Shown here piece by piece: positions 6,954 to 13,144 of a stretch of 13,144 bases of DNA (its first letter is position 1; each line of letters opens with the position of its first letter). A program made the position numbers and the translations under genes. Origin of the DNA: Chloroflexota bacterium (GTDB taxonomy: Bacteria > Chloroflexota > Limnocylindria > Limnocylindrales > CSP1-4); assembly GCA_021786265.1 (NCBI GenBank), contig JAJYNP010000351.1, positions 1 through 13,144 on the forward strand, given 5' to 3'. Under the pieces are notes generated by a model. The model saw only the letters and a list, made by a program, of their open reading frames with translations. It was not told where the DNA came from and searched no databases.

Positions 6954-8887
6954 GCAACTTCGCCCCCAAGGAGATGTCCCGGAACCGGGGTCAGGTCCTG
7001 TACCGCTACCGACCGAATCAGACCTTCGACCATCCGGGCGGGTTCGTCGCGCAGGTGCGCCAGTACGGCCGTGACGACGCGTACCAGGGTGCCGCGCTCG
7101 ACTCGGGGTACCTGGTCAACGAGGCCATGAACTTCGTACAGCGCTGGCGGATCGAGGGCCGGCAGGCGGGCGCCGCCCAACCCGGCTCCGACCGTGCTCC
7201 CGAGTTCCCGAGCGACGACCCGCTGGCACACCAGCACTATCAGGTCGTCATCCCCGGCAAGGTGTACACGCGGGTGTGGCCGCTCGTGTTCCGCTGCGCG
7301 GCTGGCGGCAGGTGCGGAAAGGTGTGGGAGGCGTCCGACCCGAGGCCGGGGATCGACCCGTGGCCACCGGCGTGCCCGCGCTGTGGCAACGACCGCGGCA
7401 ATCGTCAACTGCAGTACGTGTTCGTCCACGCGTGCGGCGAGATTCTGCCGATGCTCCCACCGCGCGAGTGCCTGCCCCGGCACCACACCGCAGGATTCCG
7501 TCTGAACGACCAGGTGTCGCGGTTCCAGGACTTCCGCTGGGAATGCCTGGACTGCGGCACGCCCACGCAGGTGCGCGCCTTCTGTCCGAACCGGACCGGG
7601 TGCAACTGGACCGACAAGATGATGGCGCCGCAGGTGCACACGGCATCGTCCGCCTATTCGGGTCACGGGCGCACGCTGGTCAACGTTCCCCGTGAGGACT
7701 TCGCCCGGATGGCGCAAACCCCGGGATTCATCGTCGGGACGCTCGCACGGTGGTTGGAGGAGTGCGACGAGGACGAGGCACGGTCCCTCACGTCGGGCGG
7801 CGGGGCGGAGATTCCATCGGAGGTTCTCGACTCGATCAGAGCGATGGAGGGCGCAGGCCTGGTCGATCAGGCGCAGGCGCTGCGCCGCCGATTCGTTCCG
7901 GTGGACCTCGACGACCTGCGCTCCCGGGTGGAGAAGGACCTCGGGTTCGATCCTCTCGGCGAGGAGGGCCGTGGCCGCCTGCTTGCGGAGCAGGTCGGTG
8001 TGTACGAGCGCGTGCTGGCGCTGCCCAAGATCACCCTGGAGCGGCTGGGTCGCAGCGCCGCGGGTGCGGCACGGAAGAGCCGGTACGAGAACTACACGCC
8101 GGTTCTCGCGACGGCCGGATTCGACCCCGGGCGCTGCATGCTCGTCAACGAGTTCCCGGTCACGTATCTGGCGATCGGCTACACGAGGGGGGGCTTCGGG
8201 GCGAGGGAGGCCGATCTGGTCGCGTACAAGGGCAGGGCCGGCAGGGGTCAGCAGTTGACGACGCTCCTGTACGCCAGCCCGACCGAGACGGAGGCCCTGG
8301 TGTTCGCCTTGGACCGGGCGCGGGTGGCACGGTGGCTGGTGGCGAACCACGCCACCACCCACGCGGAGCTGGACGGGGCGGGCGGACCGCATCGCTGGTT
8401 CGCGTCGCACCTGGATCCGGCGGACGGACAACTGCCGAGTTGGGACCCGGACGAGGAGCCGTCCCCGGGGGACCCGCAGTACGGCGTGCGTGCCCTGTTC
8501 CGGCTGCTTCACTCGGTCGCGCATCAAGTGTTGCGTGCCTTGGCGGTCGACAGCGGGTACTCGGAGACGGGACTATCCGAGTACCTGTTCCCGTACGAGT
8601 TGAGCTTCGGCATCCATCCCAACGGGGGGAGCGAGTTCACCATCGGCGGGCTGCGCACCGTGCTCGAACAGAACCTCGACGAGGTCGTCGAGCGTGCCGT
8701 CACGAACGCCACCTGCATCTACGACCCGAACTGCATGGAGGCCAACCGGGGGGCGGACCACGGCTGTCTTCAACTCCCTGAGACGGCCTGTCAGGTGTGG
8801 AACCGCTTCATCAGTCGATGGGACTTGTTTGGGGCACCACGTGGCGAGGTCGTGGGGTACTGGTCACCGGAGCTGGACGAGACGTGA
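6950..8887 (+). CDS. drmB: DISARM protein DrmB (DUF1998)
   Basis: DrmB carries the DUF1998 domain and is the partner of DrmA in the DISARM core. The start is GTG 6950, which overlaps the drmA stop as GTGA and follows a purine-rich ribosome site (AGGAGAGGAAGAGG). The 645-residue protein has several cysteine pairs likely to bind zinc: C116/C122 with C142-PR-C145, then C199-LD-C202 with C212 and C218. The DUF1998 region fills the C-terminal part (about 510-640), with a YLFPYELSFGIHPNGG segment. It ends in a cysteine-rich motif C589-x5-C595 (CIYDPNC), C606 and C614, followed by VWNRFISRWDLFG. The family usually has a closely spaced pair in this last cluster; here C606 and C614 are eight apart, which may be a variant. 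Residues 230-390 are mostly helical and charged. No nuclease or ATPase motif is seen, in line with an accessory, DNA- or partner-binding role. The 3' end overlaps drmC by 4 bases. Confidence 0.92.
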   Translation: MSNFAPKEMSRNRGQVLYRYRPNQTFDHPGGFVAQVRQYGRDDAYQGAALDSGYLVNEAMNFVQRWRIEGRQAGAAQPGSDRAPEFPSDDPLAHQHYQVVIPGKVYTRVWPLVFRCAAGGRCGKVWEASDPRPGIDPWPPACPRCGNDRGNRQLQYVFVHACGEILPMLPPRECLPRHHTAGFRLNDQVSRFQDFRWECLDCGTPTQVRAFCPNRTGCNWTDKMMAPQVHTASSAYSGHGRTLVNVPREDFARMAQTPGFIVGTLARWLEECDEDEARSLTSGGGAEIPSEVLDSIRAMEGAGLVDQAQALRRRFVPVDLDDLRSRVEKDLGFDPLGEEGRGRLLAEQVGVYERVLALPKITLERLGRSAAGAARKSRYENYTPVLATAGFDPGRCMLVNEFPVTYLAIGYTRGGFGAREADLVAYKGRAGRGQQLTTLLYASPTETEALVFALDRARVARWLVANHATTHAELDGAGGPHRWFASHLDPADGQLPSWDPDEEPSPGDPQYGVRALFRLLHSVAHQVLRALAVDSGYSETGLSEYLFPYELSFGIHPNGGSEFTIGGLRTVLEQNLDEVVERAVTNATCIYDPNCMEANRGADHGCLQLPETACQVWNRFISRWDLFGAPRGEVVGYWSPELDET

Positions 8888-9717
8888 ACGTCGCGCTTCG
8901 AGTCATTCACGACGGGCTTCGGACGTGTGCGGACCGGCCCGAGGGGTGGGGGGAGTTCGTGTCCCGTGTGGAGGAACGGAGTAGAGGCGATCGTGTGGTC
9001 GACGTGGACGTAGTGAAGACGTGCCTGGGGGCGTCGGGATTGTCGGCCTCGCCAGCCGAATGGCTCCGGCACTTGCGCACCCTGGCGGTCGTCGACACCT
9101 CGGGTCGGCTGGACCGACGGCGGGCGTCGGATGTCGGCATCGCGCTTGACCTTGTCGGGGACTCGTTCGACCTCGCCCCGCCACGCTCGACGTGGGCGCC
9201 CGTTGCGACCCTCCCGGCCGAGGTTCTGTCCCTGGTGCGCCCGCCCCCCATGCGCCAGACCGCGGGCGTGCTCCTCGCCCTGATCGACCGCTCGACCGAG
9301 TGCGTCACGCTGGCGGCGCCGTTCGTCGACTCGGCCGCGGTTCACCACCTTCACGGATCGCTCATGGCCGCCGTGCGTCGCGGGGTGGCGGTGCACGTGC
9401 TCACGAGCGTCGGCCGGGGCGCCGAGTGGGCGCCCCTCGTCGACGACGCGCTCGGGACGCCACGCTGCAATCTCGCCGTGACGGAACTGCACACTGAAAT
9501 CTCCACGCTCGGGTCGCACGCCAAGGTTCTGCTCGTTGACAGGAACGAGGGATACGTCGGTTCGGCGAATCTCACCGCCGCCGGTCTCGGACGTCACGTC
9601 GAGATCGGGGTGGAGCTGTCCGGCCCTCAGGTCGACGAGCTTGCCAGACTCCTCGACGCCGTCGAACGACTTGGGACGCGCGTGGTCTCGGTCGTCGCCG
9701 GCGTCCTGCGACGGTGA
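8884..9717 (+). CDS. drmC: DISARM phospholipase-D-fold protein DrmC
   Basis: DrmC is the phospholipase D superfamily member of DISARM, a presumed nuclease. I chose GTG 8884 because it forms a GTGA overlap with the drmB stop, exactly like the drmA/drmB junction, giving 277 residues. An upstream in-frame ATG at 8797 would bury 87 bases inside drmB. One complete HKD motif is present: H212-x-K214-x4-D219-x6-G226-S227-x-N229 (SHAKVLLVD then GSANLT). A single HKD motif implies that a homodimer forms the active site, as in other one-motif PLD nucleases. Residues about 110-170, containing the LLALIDRSTECVTLAAPF segment, are the first half of the PLD fold. The N-terminal 100 residues look like a helical, possibly winged-helix DNA- or partner-binding part. 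The last 30 codons are antisense to the end of drmMII on the other strand. In the Bacillus system this subunit has been reported as dispensable for protection against tested phages. Confidence 0.93.
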   Translation: MNVALRVIHDGLRTCADRPEGWGEFVSRVEERSRGDRVVDVDVVKTCLGASGLSASPAEWLRHLRTLAVVDTSGRLDRRRASDVGIALDLVGDSFDLAPPRSTWAPVATLPAEVLSLVRPPPMRQTAGVLLALIDRSTECVTLAAPFVDSAAVHHLHGSLMAAVRRGVAVHVLTSVGRGAEWAPLVDDALGTPRCNLAVTELHTEISTLGSHAKVLLVDRNEGYVGSANLTAAGLGRHVEIGVELSGPQVDELARLLDAVERLGTRVVSVVAGVLRR

Positions 9718-10799
9718 GGTCGTCGCGACAACGCCTCCATCTCCAACACGGCCTCGCCGATACGCCGGGCCAGGAGCGGCGGTATGGCGTTGCCCACCTG
9801 GAGGGCCATCGCGTCGAGCGTTCCGCTGAGCGTGGAACGCTTCGGGAAGCTCTGGAGCAGCATCGCCTCGCGCAGGGTGATGGCCCGGTCCTGCTCAGGG
9901 TGGGCGAACCGACCCCGGGTGATGTTCGTGCAGCCGGAGGTCAGCGTGGGCGCCGGCTTGTCCCACCACATCCGGCCGTATATGTCGTAGTGGCCGGAGT
10001 GACCCTTGTGGCAGTCGAGTTGCAGCTCCGGGGGAAGGTCGGCGCGGGCGCCGCCCTCGGGAATGGCGCGCAGTCTGCGGAGCGCCATGTCGCTGTGCAG
10101 CCGCGCCTCGTGGAGCGGGTCCTTCGGGTCGCGCCCGCCGATCCCCAGGGGGGGACAGTCGCCGATCGCCTGGCGGACCGTCACGTGCCGTCGCCTTCTC
10201 TTGTCCCTCGGGTCAGAGAAGTGCGTGGGCGCCGGCAGAATCGGCCGGGTGACACGGCTCCCCACGACCAGGACACGTCTACGATGCTGGGGCACGCCGT
10301 AGTCGGCGGCGTCGAGCACGATCCAGTCCGCCCGGTATCCGATGTCCTCCAACTGCCCGAGGAATGCCGCGAAGTGCGGATGCCAGCGCTGGCTCAGCAT
10401 ACCGGGAACGTTCTCGAAGGCGATGTGCCGGGGACGGACCTCGTCGACGAGGCGTAAGTAATCCAGATAGAGGGTGTTGCGCCTGCGGTCCCGCGACGTT
10501 GCCGGTGCTCCCTTGCGAAGACTGGTGAAACTCTGGCAGGGCGGGCAGCCGAAGAGAACCGTGCATTCACCGGGGCCGAGGCCAGTGCTCGTCATCAGCT
10601 GGTCGCCCGTGACCAGACGGACGTCTCGCACGATAGGGGCAATACCGAGATTCGCCTCGTACGCGGCGGCCGCGTGTGGATCGATCTCCACCGCCGCCAC
10701 CGGCATCAGACCCGCCTGCCGGAAACCGATGGATCCCCCGCCGCAGCCCGCGAACAGGTCCACCATGGGATGGGATGCGCGTCCTCGGGAGGACGTCAC
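9627..10799 (-). CDS. drmMII: DISARM C5-cytosine DNA methyltransferase DrmMII
   Basis: This enzyme transfers a methyl group from S-adenosylmethionine to carbon 5 of cytosine and would mark self DNA for DISARM. I place the start at GTG 10799, giving 390 residues, because it forms a GTGA overlap with the upstream HTH gene; a longer reading from ATG 10865 would overlap that gene by 70 bases. All hallmark motifs are present and ordered: motif I DLFAGCGGG (14-22), motif IV GCPPCQS (84-90, catalytic C88), motif VI ENVPG (129-133), motif VIII QHRRR (171-175), a target-recognition region at about 190-290, motif IX near LREAMLLQSFP (309-319) and motif X QVGNAIPPLLA (334-344). The last 30 residues are a basic, serine/threonine-rich tail outside the fold, encoded opposite the end of drmC. 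The characterised Bacillus DrmMII methylates CCWGG; target specificity here is unproven. The gene is inverted relative to the other drm genes. Confidence 0.95.
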   Translation of the reverse strand: MTSSRGRASHPMVDLFAGCGGGSIGFRQAGLMPVAAVEIDPHAAAAYEANLGIAPIVRDVRLVTGDQLMTSTGLGPGECTVLFGCPPCQSFTSLRKGAPATSRDRRRNTLYLDYLRLVDEVRPRHIAFENVPGMLSQRWHPHFAAFLGQLEDIGYRADWIVLDAADYGVPQHRRRVLVVGSRVTRPILPAPTHFSDPRDKRRRRHVTVRQAIGDCPPLGIGGRDPKDPLHEARLHSDMALRRLRAIPEGGARADLPPELQLDCHKGHSGHYDIYGRMWWDKPAPTLTSGCTNITRGRFAHPEQDRAITLREAMLLQSFPKRSTLSGTLDAMALQVGNAIPPLLARRIGEAVLEMEALSRRPHRRRTPATTETTRVPSRSTASRSLASSST

Positions 10800-11053
10800 C
10801 GCCCACGCACCTTTCCGGCCTCCCGTCGGCTCCGGAGCCATCCGTCTACCTCGGTCCGGGACCACAGGCGGCAGCGCTTGGTGCCCGTGTCGACCACGGG
10901 ACGCGGGAAGTCGGGGTAGCGGTTCATATAGGTTGAGACGCTGTTCCGATGCCTAAGTCCGAGTTGGGCCGCCACCCCGGCGGCGTCTATGAGGTCCCGG
11001 ACGGAAACCCGTCGAATCACGCTCTTTAGTCTACAAAGGTCGACTGGCGACAT
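10796..11053 (-). CDS. Small helix-turn-helix protein (MerR/AlpA-like)
   Basis: This 85-residue protein has a compact helix-turn-helix of the kind found in actinobacterial AlpA/excisionase-like regulators. The helices run from DLIDAAGVAAQLGL (20-33) through RNSVSTYMNR (36-45), followed by the characteristic PDFPRPV hinge (47-53) and a C-terminal RLWSRTEVDGWLRSR wing/helix (62-76). It is upstream of, and translationally coupled (GTGA) to, drmMII, so the two are one transcript; it probably regulates that transcript or the divergent vsr, by analogy with controller proteins of restriction systems. The start could instead be GTG 11020, giving 74 residues and keeping the whole HTH. That codon lies 7 bases after a TAGACT box, the arrangement of a leaderless transcript. 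A longer open frame from 11191 would overlap vsr and is not supported. A role as a recombination directionality factor is possible but no integrase is present. Confidence 0.8.
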   Translation of the reverse strand: MSPVDLCRLKSVIRRVSVRDLIDAAGVAAQLGLRHRNSVSTYMNRYPDFPRPVVDTGTKRCRLWSRTEVDGWLRSRREAGKVRGR

Positions 11054-11085
11054 GGTGACACCGCCGCCGACGTACGATCGGGTGG
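11021..11085. promoter_or_regulatory. Divergent promoter region between HTH-drmMII and vsr
   Basis: Two outward-facing -10-like boxes are visible in this short region. On the minus strand TAGACT (11033-11028) ends 7 bases before GTG 11020. On the plus strand TACGAT (11073-11078) ends 7 bases before ATG 11086. Both fit the actinobacterial TANNNT pattern and a leaderless start, in which transcription begins at or next to the first base of the start codon. No good -35 is seen for either. Small palindromes GTCGAC (11039-11044), CGTACG (11071-11076) and CGATCG (11075-11080) lie between the boxes and could be HTH contacts. The minus-strand box lies inside the HTH gene if that gene starts at 11053. 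Confidence 0.35.
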
Positions 11086-11517
11086 ATGTCCCTTCCAGCG
11101 GTATCCTGGGCGTCGTCGGAGGGCGTGCGCCGGTCGATGCAGTCGAACCGTCCCCGGGACACGAGGCCGGAAGTCTCGCTCCGATCGGCACTCCACGCGG
11201 CGGGCTTGCGATTTCGCAAGAACTACCGCCCTATCAAGGGTTCGCGGTGCGAGGTCGACGTCGCCTTCACGCGCGCCCGGGTGGCCGTCCAACTCGACGG
11301 TTGCTTTTGGCACGGGTGTCCCGAGCACGCGACCTGGCCGATCACCAACGGGGTCTGGTGGGCAAACAAGCTCCAAGCCACCATCGTGCGGGATCGGCTT
11401 AACGACGAGCTGCTGCGATCTTATGGCTGGACCGTACTCCGCTTCTGGGAGCATGAGACACTCGATGAGATCGTCGCCGTCGTGTACGAGGAGCTGGCGA
11501 CCGGAAGCGAGCGATGA
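11086..11517 (+). CDS. vsr: Very short patch repair (Vsr) endonuclease
   Basis: Vsr nicks DNA beside T:G mismatches that arise when 5-methylcytosine deaminates, so the mismatch is repaired back to C:G. The 143-residue product, close to the 156 residues of the E. coli enzyme, has the family's signatures. An N-terminal RPRDTRPE segment (about 22-29) precedes an ALHAAGLRFRKNYR stretch. CEVDVAF follows at 55-61, with metal-binding D58. Next is the hallmark DGCFWHGCPEH at 71-81, in which H76 corresponds to the E. coli catalytic histidine 69. The C-terminus has GW(T)VLRFWEHE (W121, E122, H123, E124). C73, C78 and H81 are candidate zinc ligands. The N-terminal WASSEGVRRSM matches what is usual before RxRDT in actinobacterial homologues, so the ATG at 11086 is reasonable even though its ribosome site is weak. 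The gene is divergent from the HTH-drmMII pair, which supplies the methylation that creates its substrate. Confidence 0.93.
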   Translation: MSLPAVSWASSEGVRRSMQSNRPRDTRPEVSLRSALHAAGLRFRKNYRPIKGSRCEVDVAFTRARVAVQLDGCFWHGCPEHATWPITNGVWWANKLQATIVRDRLNDELLRSYGWTVLRFWEHETLDEIVAVVYEELATGSER

Positions 11518-11532
11518 ACGTCAGGTTGGGAT

Positions 11533-13144
11533 CTATGAGGTGTCGCGGGGATCGCTCGGAGTTACGTCGACCTCCCAGTCCGGTCTCACAGCGTTGACGG
11601 CCTCCAGCAGAAAGTACCGACTGACCCCGACTCCATGGGTGAAGCGTTCAATGTCGAAGTCAGCTGGTCGCACGTACCAGCACTGCGAGACGCGTAGGGC
11701 CGAGCATGCCGCAGCGCAAGCGACTGCGTGAAGCTTTGAGCCCGTGAGCCCCAACTCGAACTCGTAGTTGCCGTGGGCGTAATAACGCTGGTAGTGCTCG
11801 GCAATGAACCCCAACATCGCCGCCAAGTCGTCGGATGGCACGGGAACCATGCTTGAGGAATGAAAGTCTTTGGTTGCCACCTCCGCAGCGAGTCGAGCTA
11901 GCTTGGCCCGCGGCGTGTCAGAAGCGGGCACGATGATGTCGACCCGGTCGTAGTCTCGCTCGTCGATGAGGGACATCAGTCGTTCGTGCTTGGGGGACGC
12001 GGCCGCGCACAAGAGACGGCGGCGCCCATCGTCAGCGTCGGCACTCAGCAGTTTGTCAAAGGTGTAGGGCCGCGCTTCGCCGGTGAGGATCCCGCTCAAC
12101 GAAGTGAGAAGAGTGTAGGAGTCCCCTCTTTCGTGAGCTTCGAGGACAGGACCGATGTCTTCGTTCAGCGGGTAGTGCCTCTCCGCAGCGGTATGCGCAA
12201 CGATGACCCTCCCATCGCGGCGAAGAAGTCGACGAATGGCGTCGAAGATCACCGGCTTGGCCAAGCCGGTCACATCGACAACCGCGATTCCGGCAGGAAG
12301 GGATACACCCTCAGCCACGGCGGTGTTGTAATCGACGACCTCGCAGTCAGTAACGGCTTCGCGCACCGCGCGCTCGATAGCGGGCCCGTGCCCCTCCAGT
12401 GGGTACGAGATTACAACCGCCTGTCGGGGTCGCACGACGCTCAATAGCCTCTGCGCCGACGCCAGCGTGCGTTCCTCAAATCCGCGGCCAACAATTACCG
12501 AGGCTGCGTCAAGCATGACCAAATCTTCAGCACTCAACTCTCTGAGCACCGGGACGCGTTCGTGAGCCAGGTCGACGAATTCGTCGTTGGCCCCGTTATC
12601 ATCAATTGACTCCCACAACGTGATGGGGCGAGGGGCGGGCCGCGCGGTGTGACGATCAGCGCTACTCCCGATCGCCGGTGCGAGTGGTGCCGGTCCACCT
12701 ACCAACGACTGGTGTGTCGTCGCTTCCTCATCCAGCTGCTCGGCGGATTCGAGACCGCCAAGATCGCGCAACAAGATCTCGCGCGTACGGTCCGGGTTGG
12801 CCAGCCATTCCTCTAGAGCTGCTCCCGAGAGTTCGAACCGGTCGCGTTGCGACAGGCCGACGAAGTTCGAGAGACCAAACAGTTTTCGATAGGTCAGCAC
12901 AAACTGGGCTATGGGATTGGAGTCCCGGGTCTTCGTGCGCGGCGCGTCAGGGCCCGCGTCCAAGACGAACACCCCCGCGTCCATCAGTTCCCGCAGTCGG
13001 TCCAGTTGGGCTCCCTCGTCGCCAGAGGTAACACGTACGTACAAGCTGTTGTACTGGCGCAGTCGTCGCGGCTCCCCTTCGCTGAGGCCGCGCGCTGCCG
13101 ACTGGACAAGCAGCTCGTGTGCGGCTTCGGCGAAGCCGAGGGCG
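11533..13144 (-). CDS. C-terminal part of a large ATPase-like protein (5' end outside window)
   Basis: The frame is open from the right edge to a TAG at 11533-11535, giving 536 residues with no native start: a TTG at 13044 lies mid-frame, because ALGFAEAAHELL...QYNSL reads on smoothly upstream of it. I do not firmly recognise the protein. The first 100 residues (RLRQYNSLYVRV, LMDAGVFVLDAG, APRTKTRDSNPIAQF, LTYRKLFGLS, GLSQRDRFELSG) look like the winged-helix tail of ORC/CDC6-like or STAND-type ATPases; the nucleotide-binding part would be off-window. A disordered proline/alanine-rich linker follows. The C-terminal 330 residues appear to be one Rossmann-like domain, with GFEERT near 12468-12490, repeated strand-helix units (VVISYPLEG, IAVVDVTG, RVIVAH) and GLTGSKLHAVA near 11728-11755, then a WYVRPADFD strand. 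This arrangement is reminiscent of CARF-type ligand-sensing domains, as inference only. Third-position GC is visibly lower than in the drm genes, suggesting separate origin. It converges on vsr with a 15-base gap. Confidence 0.7.
   Translation of the reverse strand, partial: ALGFAEAAHELLVQSAARGLSEGEPRRLRQYNSLYVRVTSGDEGAQLDRLRELMDAGVFVLDAGPDAPRTKTRDSNPIAQFVLTYRKLFGLSNFVGLSQRDRFELSGAALEEWLANPDRTREILLRDLGGLESAEQLDEEATTHQSLVGGPAPLAPAIGSSADRHTARPAPRPITLWESIDDNGANDEFVDLAHERVPVLRELSAEDLVMLDAASVIVGRGFEERTLASAQRLLSVVRPRQAVVISYPLEGHGPAIERAVREAVTDCEVVDYNTAVAEGVSLPAGIAVVDVTGLAKPVIFDAIRRLLRRDGRVIVAHTAAERHYPLNEDIGPVLEAHERGDSYTLLTSLSGILTGEARPYTFDKLLSADADDGRRRLLCAAASPKHERLMSLIDERDYDRVDIIVPASDTPRAKLARLAAEVATKDFHSSSMVPVPSDDLAAMLGFIAEHYQRYYAHGNYEFELGLTGSKLHAVACAAACSALRVSQCWYVRPADFDIERFTHGVGVSRYFLLEAVNAVRPDWEVDVTPSDPRDTS

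Noticed and set aside
6923..8527. A 534-codon open frame on the minus strand opposite drmB
   Set aside because: It has the same antisense low-complexity composition and lies opposite a well-supported gene.
8797..8883. Upstream extension of drmC to ATG 8797
   Set aside because: It would overlap drmB by 91 bases inside the cysteine-rich DUF1998 end; GTG 8884 gives the same GTGA junction seen elsewhere in the operon.
2741..10154. Seven-G runs in drmE (2741-2747), drmA (3808-3814, 4876-4882), drmB (8187-8193) and opposite drmMII (10148-10154) as phase-variation tracts
   Set aside because: Runs of this length are expected several times by chance in 13 kb of such GC-rich DNA, and all affected frames are intact.
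9714..10457. A 247-codon plus-strand frame across drmMII
   Set aside because: It is antisense to the methyltransferase whose catalytic motifs are unambiguous, and its product shows no domain.
10800..10865. Upstream extension of drmMII to ATG 10865
   Set aside because: The extra residues lie inside the HTH gene and precede motif I by more than is usual; GTG 10799 overlaps the HTH stop as GTGA.
13042..13044. TTG at 13044 as the start of the right-hand gene
   Set aside because: The frame stays open to the window edge and the upstream residues continue the same domain-like sequence, so this is an internal leucine and the gene is cut by the window.
1..13144. Depletion of CCWGG as a sign of DrmMII specificity
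   Set aside because: CCAGG and CCTGG both occur repeatedly (for example near 436, 466 and 911), and a single window cannot show avoidance of a methylated motif in the host's own DNA.
1..13144. Integrase, transposase, att repeats, tRNA or CRISPR array marking a mobile island
   Set aside because: None was found on either strand; any island boundary must lie outside the window.

Overview
The window is GC-rich throughout, with strong G/C bias in third codon positions, SD-type ribosome sites and several GTG starts at 4-base GTGA overlaps. This fits a high-GC actinobacterium (Streptomyces-like or related); the genus cannot be named from the sequence alone.

Layout. (1) Positions 1-80 look like the 3' tail of an upstream gene, followed at 111-785 by a small, somewhat degenerate sigma-70/ECF-like protein, then about 310 bases without a convincing gene. 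(2) Positions 1097-9717 hold a tightly packed plus-strand operon: drmE, drmA (helicase), drmB (DUF1998, zinc clusters) and drmC (phospholipase-D-fold nuclease). Junctions are an 8-base overlap and two 4-base GTGA overlaps. (3) On the minus strand, converging with and overlapping the end of drmC by 91 bases, is the C5-cytosine methyltransferase drmMII. It is translationally coupled by a third GTGA overlap to a small helix-turn-helix gene. (4) Divergent from that pair is a Vsr-type T:G mismatch endonuclease gene (11086-11517). (5) From 11533 to the right edge, on the minus strand, is the C-terminal part of a large unrecognised protein that continues out of the window; it has an ORC/CDC6-like flavour and a possible CARF-like C-terminal domain.

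Together, drmE-drmA-drmB-drmC-drmMII make a complete class 2 DISARM anti-phage system (identified by motifs, lengths and order). DrmMII would mark host DNA. DrmA/DrmB form the DNA-engaging helicase complex. DrmC is the nuclease-fold component and DrmE the class 2-specific subunit. The less usual parts are the inverted methylase with its own HTH partner, the Vsr gene sharing the methylase's divergent promoter region (which would repair deamination of 5-methylcytosine made by DrmMII), and the flanking large ATPase-like gene, which may be a second defence module.

I saw no tRNA, rRNA, CRISPR array, insertion sequence or attachment site. Several start codons are revised here: drmC to GTG 8884, drmMII to GTG 10799, and the HTH gene to 11053 or 11020.
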